Shown: one piece after another, positions 61,580-64,000 of the stretch
Layout of the letters: each line of letters opens with the position of its first letter
Numbering within the stretch: position 1 is the stretch's first letter
Origin: Pomacea canaliculata
Lineage: Eukaryota > Mollusca > Gastropoda > Architaenioglossa > Ampullariidae
DNA: 64,000 nucleotides
Reading direction: 5' to 3'
NCBI RefSeq assembly: GCF_003073045.1
Contig: NC_037593.1
Location: forward strand, 8,857,525-8,921,524
Notes under the pieces: generated by a model
Databases searched by the model: none
Seen by the model: the letters and a program-made list of their open reading frames with translations, nothing else
Told to the model about the DNA's origin: nothing
Position numbers and translations under genes: made by a program

Positions 61580-61779
61580 GTACTTCAGAAATTTGTTTTA
61601 TCATCTTTGATGCATGTTTAGATAATTATTACTATTTTATTTGCATGATTATAAGAAGTGTGAGTATAAAGGAGGAAGGTTTGCATACTGGTAAGGGCGT
61701 TTATATGTGAATGTGGCATCTGTTTAACATACAAATTGATGTACACTATTACAACAGGTTTCTATAGTGTTTATGCATC

Positions 61780-62065
61780 TACAGACATTCTTGTATTCCT
61801 TTTCACCCTCATTGGAGCATAGGGCCGCAGCTGTGGTCTGCACCACAGTTCTGGGCGTCCCTTTCCAGTTGGGACCATGTCATGCCAGCTGCCTCTGCCT
61901 TTCCAAAGGCTTTCGCCAAGATGTGTAATAGGCCCTTCAGAAGTAGGATCTTCACGTCCAGTCTCTCGTGGTTGTGTTGTATTTGTGGTTTCTGTAGCAG
62001 GGCTTGTTTTATCGGGTGGGGTTGCTAGCCCCACTCCCAGCTCTCCTCCTTCATTCGGGCTTGGG
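61780..62065 (-). pseudogene. LINE ORF2 C-terminal relic (minus strand)
   Basis: Minus-strand frame fragments read PITHLGESLWKGRGSWHDMV, then (after a frameshift) TTAAALCSNEGEKEYKN before a stop. This resembles the extreme C-terminus of non-LTR retrotransposon ORF2 proteins. The identification rests on pattern memory only. Confidence 0.45.
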
Positions 62066-62084
62066 ACTGCCATGCATGCCTTCT

Positions 62085-62265
62085 TCATGAACTCCAAAAA
62101 GTACAGAGCTCTGCTACACATCTGGTGATTCGAGCTAAGAAATGTGAACATTTTAGTCTTCTCCTTTGTCTTCTGCACTGGCTATCCGTTTTCCTATTCA
62201 GTACAAGCTGTCTGTGCTGTGTTTCGATTTCTTTGAAGGATCTTGCCCTATTTTTCTGAACTTAG
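62085..62265 (+). pseudogene. LINE ORF2 fragment A (plus strand)
   Basis: Plus-strand pieces SATHLVIRAKKCEHFS, LLHWL and, in a second frame, IQYKLSVLCFDFFEGSCPIF match the common post-RT segment of animal LINEs (S-A-R-L-V-L-R, L-H-W-L-P, Y-K-L-S-V-L-C-F). The frameshift near 62195 and stops show that it is dead. Confidence 0.8.
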
Positions 62266-62269
62266 ATCC

Positions 62270-63145
62270 CCTAATGACCATATGCTATTCTCAAACTTGT
62301 AAAGTATGCAGATGACATGGCCCTCAAAGATGAGCAGTTCTGGCCTGCATAAGAGAACCGGAGGACTGATTTTAGCACAGCTTTCTGGAGCTGAATATTG
62401 AAAAAAAACGGAGATGGCGTTTGGCACATGATAGAAGAGATGGCAGTACCCATCTCTCCCCACCAATTCAAATCAAAGGACAGCAGGTACAGAGGGCTGC
62501 TAGGTTTTAAGTACCTTGCTACAGCGATGAAAGGCTCTCCTTTAGTGATCAGGCAAAGCAAGTGTACAAAAAAGCCCATCAAAGACTGTACCTTTGAGGA
62601 AACTCCACGGCTTCAACGTCGGCTCTGATGTGCTGGAGACTGTTTACAGGTCTCTTGTTAAGAGCATTCTCATATTTAACATTGCTGCCTGTATGGTCAC
62701 CTTGTCAAAGACAAGGCAAGGCTGTCCAGATTCATCCACCAGGCCAAACAAATTATAGGTACATCACAGGTGCCATTTTCTAACTTGTACTTTCATGCAG
62801 TCAGAAAGATGGTATATAATCATTTCAGACCAAACACCTTTCCATCCCATATTTCACTTCAAAAACTGCCTACCAAAGGTCTCTCGTGCCAGCAGCCATC
62901 ACCATCCTAAATAAAAGGCACAAGGTCTCGTAGTTCTACAATATTACCTGGTATTCTTGGGAGGTTTACAAGTATGTGGGAGATGTAGGTGTTCGTGTAT
63001 ACTGAATGTCTTGTAGGGGGTATGTCTGCCCGTTATGTTGTGTATATATATATACTTGTTGTGTGGTTTGTGATTGGGAGCAAAAGGACAATATCTGTCT
63101 TGGACGTTCTCAGACAAACAAAATTTGATTTGATATGCTATCCCT
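62270..63145 (+). mobile_element. 5'-truncated Rex1/CR1-like LINE, 3' part
   Basis: Begins at an RT palm fragment LVKYADDMAL (YADD at 62305-62316). It continues with broken frames including GFNVGSDVLETVYRSLVKSI (about 62612-62671), LSRFIHQANKIIGT (about 62724-62765) and an ILNKRHKVS end near 62938. A 3' UTR ends with a short attga-type direct repeat (aaaatttgatttgata, about 63119-63134). 5' truncation and short 3' repeats are typical of LINEs. The coding part has several stops. Confidence 0.82.
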
Positions 63146-64000
63146 GTCATCAGAACAACATATGGTCACAGGATTTTTAGTTACTTTGCAGCAAAACAGT
63201 GTAACCCATTGAATCCTTTATATGTGCACTAAAAATGGATCTCTTTCATGTGTTACTCCTAACAACAATCCATATGCCAGTTAACCTTCAAATCCTTTCT
63301 ATTACTTTTGATATTAGTTCCTGTCTTCCTCTGCATAGTCACTAAACTCTCACTGTTTGCTACTCAATTCTTCTTTGGCCTGTTAATTATTACCTATCAG
63401 AATTGTTTATCCTTCCGTTCTTCTTATGTTGTCCATGTCTTGTTCTTTTCTCAATTGTTAAGAGCAGGTATATTAATGTGTTAAATAAATTAGGCATTTT
63501 TTAATTATTATTAGGGGGCGATTCAAAATGAATGTTCATATGTACAAAATTATTTGAGAGGAAATCGAAAGACAGGTCACACGGTTGTTGTCCGTGAAAC
63601 AATATGTTTTGTTTCTGTTTTACTTTCAAATGAGTAGCAGTATCTCTTGCCTCCTCCTTCATTTGCTCCAAGTGAGTACATTGTGCACGATCATCCGGGC
63701 TTTGTCAGGCTAGTATGCTACGGTTAGACTGCTTCTGCTGCCAATACCTTCCCTGGGGAATTCCCCCCGCCCCCCCCCCGAGCACCAGCTGGGTGGGCAT
63801 GGGGGAGTTTTCCAGCCACACACACACATGCAAGCTTTTAAACTGCGTTTTTGAGCGTGAACATCAGGCTAATGAGCAAATAATAACATCTTTTTATTAA
63901 ATTTACGCGTTTGAATCAAACTCTACCGTATTCTATACATAGAGAGAAATTATTAGTATTTCTAGTTTAAAGTGAAAGTAAAAGGCTTTGAGTTTGGTGG
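63146..64000. other. Right flank, nothing recognised
   Basis: AT-rich sequence with a C-run near 63768-63779 and a short CA run near 63818-63828. No gene, RNA or repeat family was recognised. Confidence 0.5.

Noticed and set aside
61771..62178. 135-codon minus-strand frame as a host gene
   Set aside because: Its end resembles a LINE ORF2 C-terminus and its start is antisense to another LINE fragment.

Overview
This is eukaryotic, animal nuclear DNA. It carries four multi-exon genes with short exons (33-376 bases), introns from about 80 bases to 3.6 kb, AT-rich introns, and relics of LINEs, SINEs and hAT-type DNA transposons. The protein types, the intron-rich compact genes and the 'atatagcgcctttcc...agcgctttaca' repeat suggest a lophotrochozoan, most likely a mollusc and perhaps a gastropod. 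The species cannot be named from the sequence.

Layout from left to right: (1) 1-5553, non-coding flank with an intact hAT-type MITE, a tandem repeat and one unassigned coding-like stretch. (2) 5554-12636, with a 5' UTR exon at about 13365, minus strand: a complete SLC22-family (organic cation/carnitine-transporter-like) gene of 10 coding exons, 560 aa. (3) 13.6-18.7 kb, no gene seen. (4) 18701-28354, minus strand: a complete FGF-receptor-like tyrosine kinase of 15 coding exons, 662 aa, with a signal peptide, two Ig domains, one membrane span, a kinase domain and a YVDM tail. (5) About 28.4-46.3 kb, a long intergenic interval, strikingly CpG-rich from about 29.3 to 44.8 kb, with SINEs and simple repeats but no supportable gene. 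(6) 46298-54401, minus strand: a CCDC157-like coiled-coil gene of 11 exons, 785 aa. (7) 54402-56278, head-to-head gap to the next gene. (8) 56279-61537, plus strand: a serine-racemase / PLP fold-type II gene of 9 exons, 324 aa, with a poly(A) signal. (9) 61.6-64 kb, three degraded LINE fragments and unassigned sequence.

The genes do not form a pathway; this is ordinary animal gene neighbourhood. All exon joins were set by hand from AG acceptors, donors and reading phase, and each gene sums to a whole number of codons. The most unusual result came out of that work: 6 of about 42 introns can only be read in frame with a GC donor (GC-AG introns), four of them in the FGFR-like gene alone, where about 1% is usual in animals. 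Other points of interest are two exon-like, transporter-resembling reading frames inside introns of the SLC22 gene (one an exactly in-frame 189-base cassette), substitutions at PLP- and metal-binding positions in the racemase-like enzyme, two hAT MITEs with perfect 8-base target duplications, and the sharp CpG-rich intergenic domain. I saw no CRISPR array, operon, defence system or viral gene.
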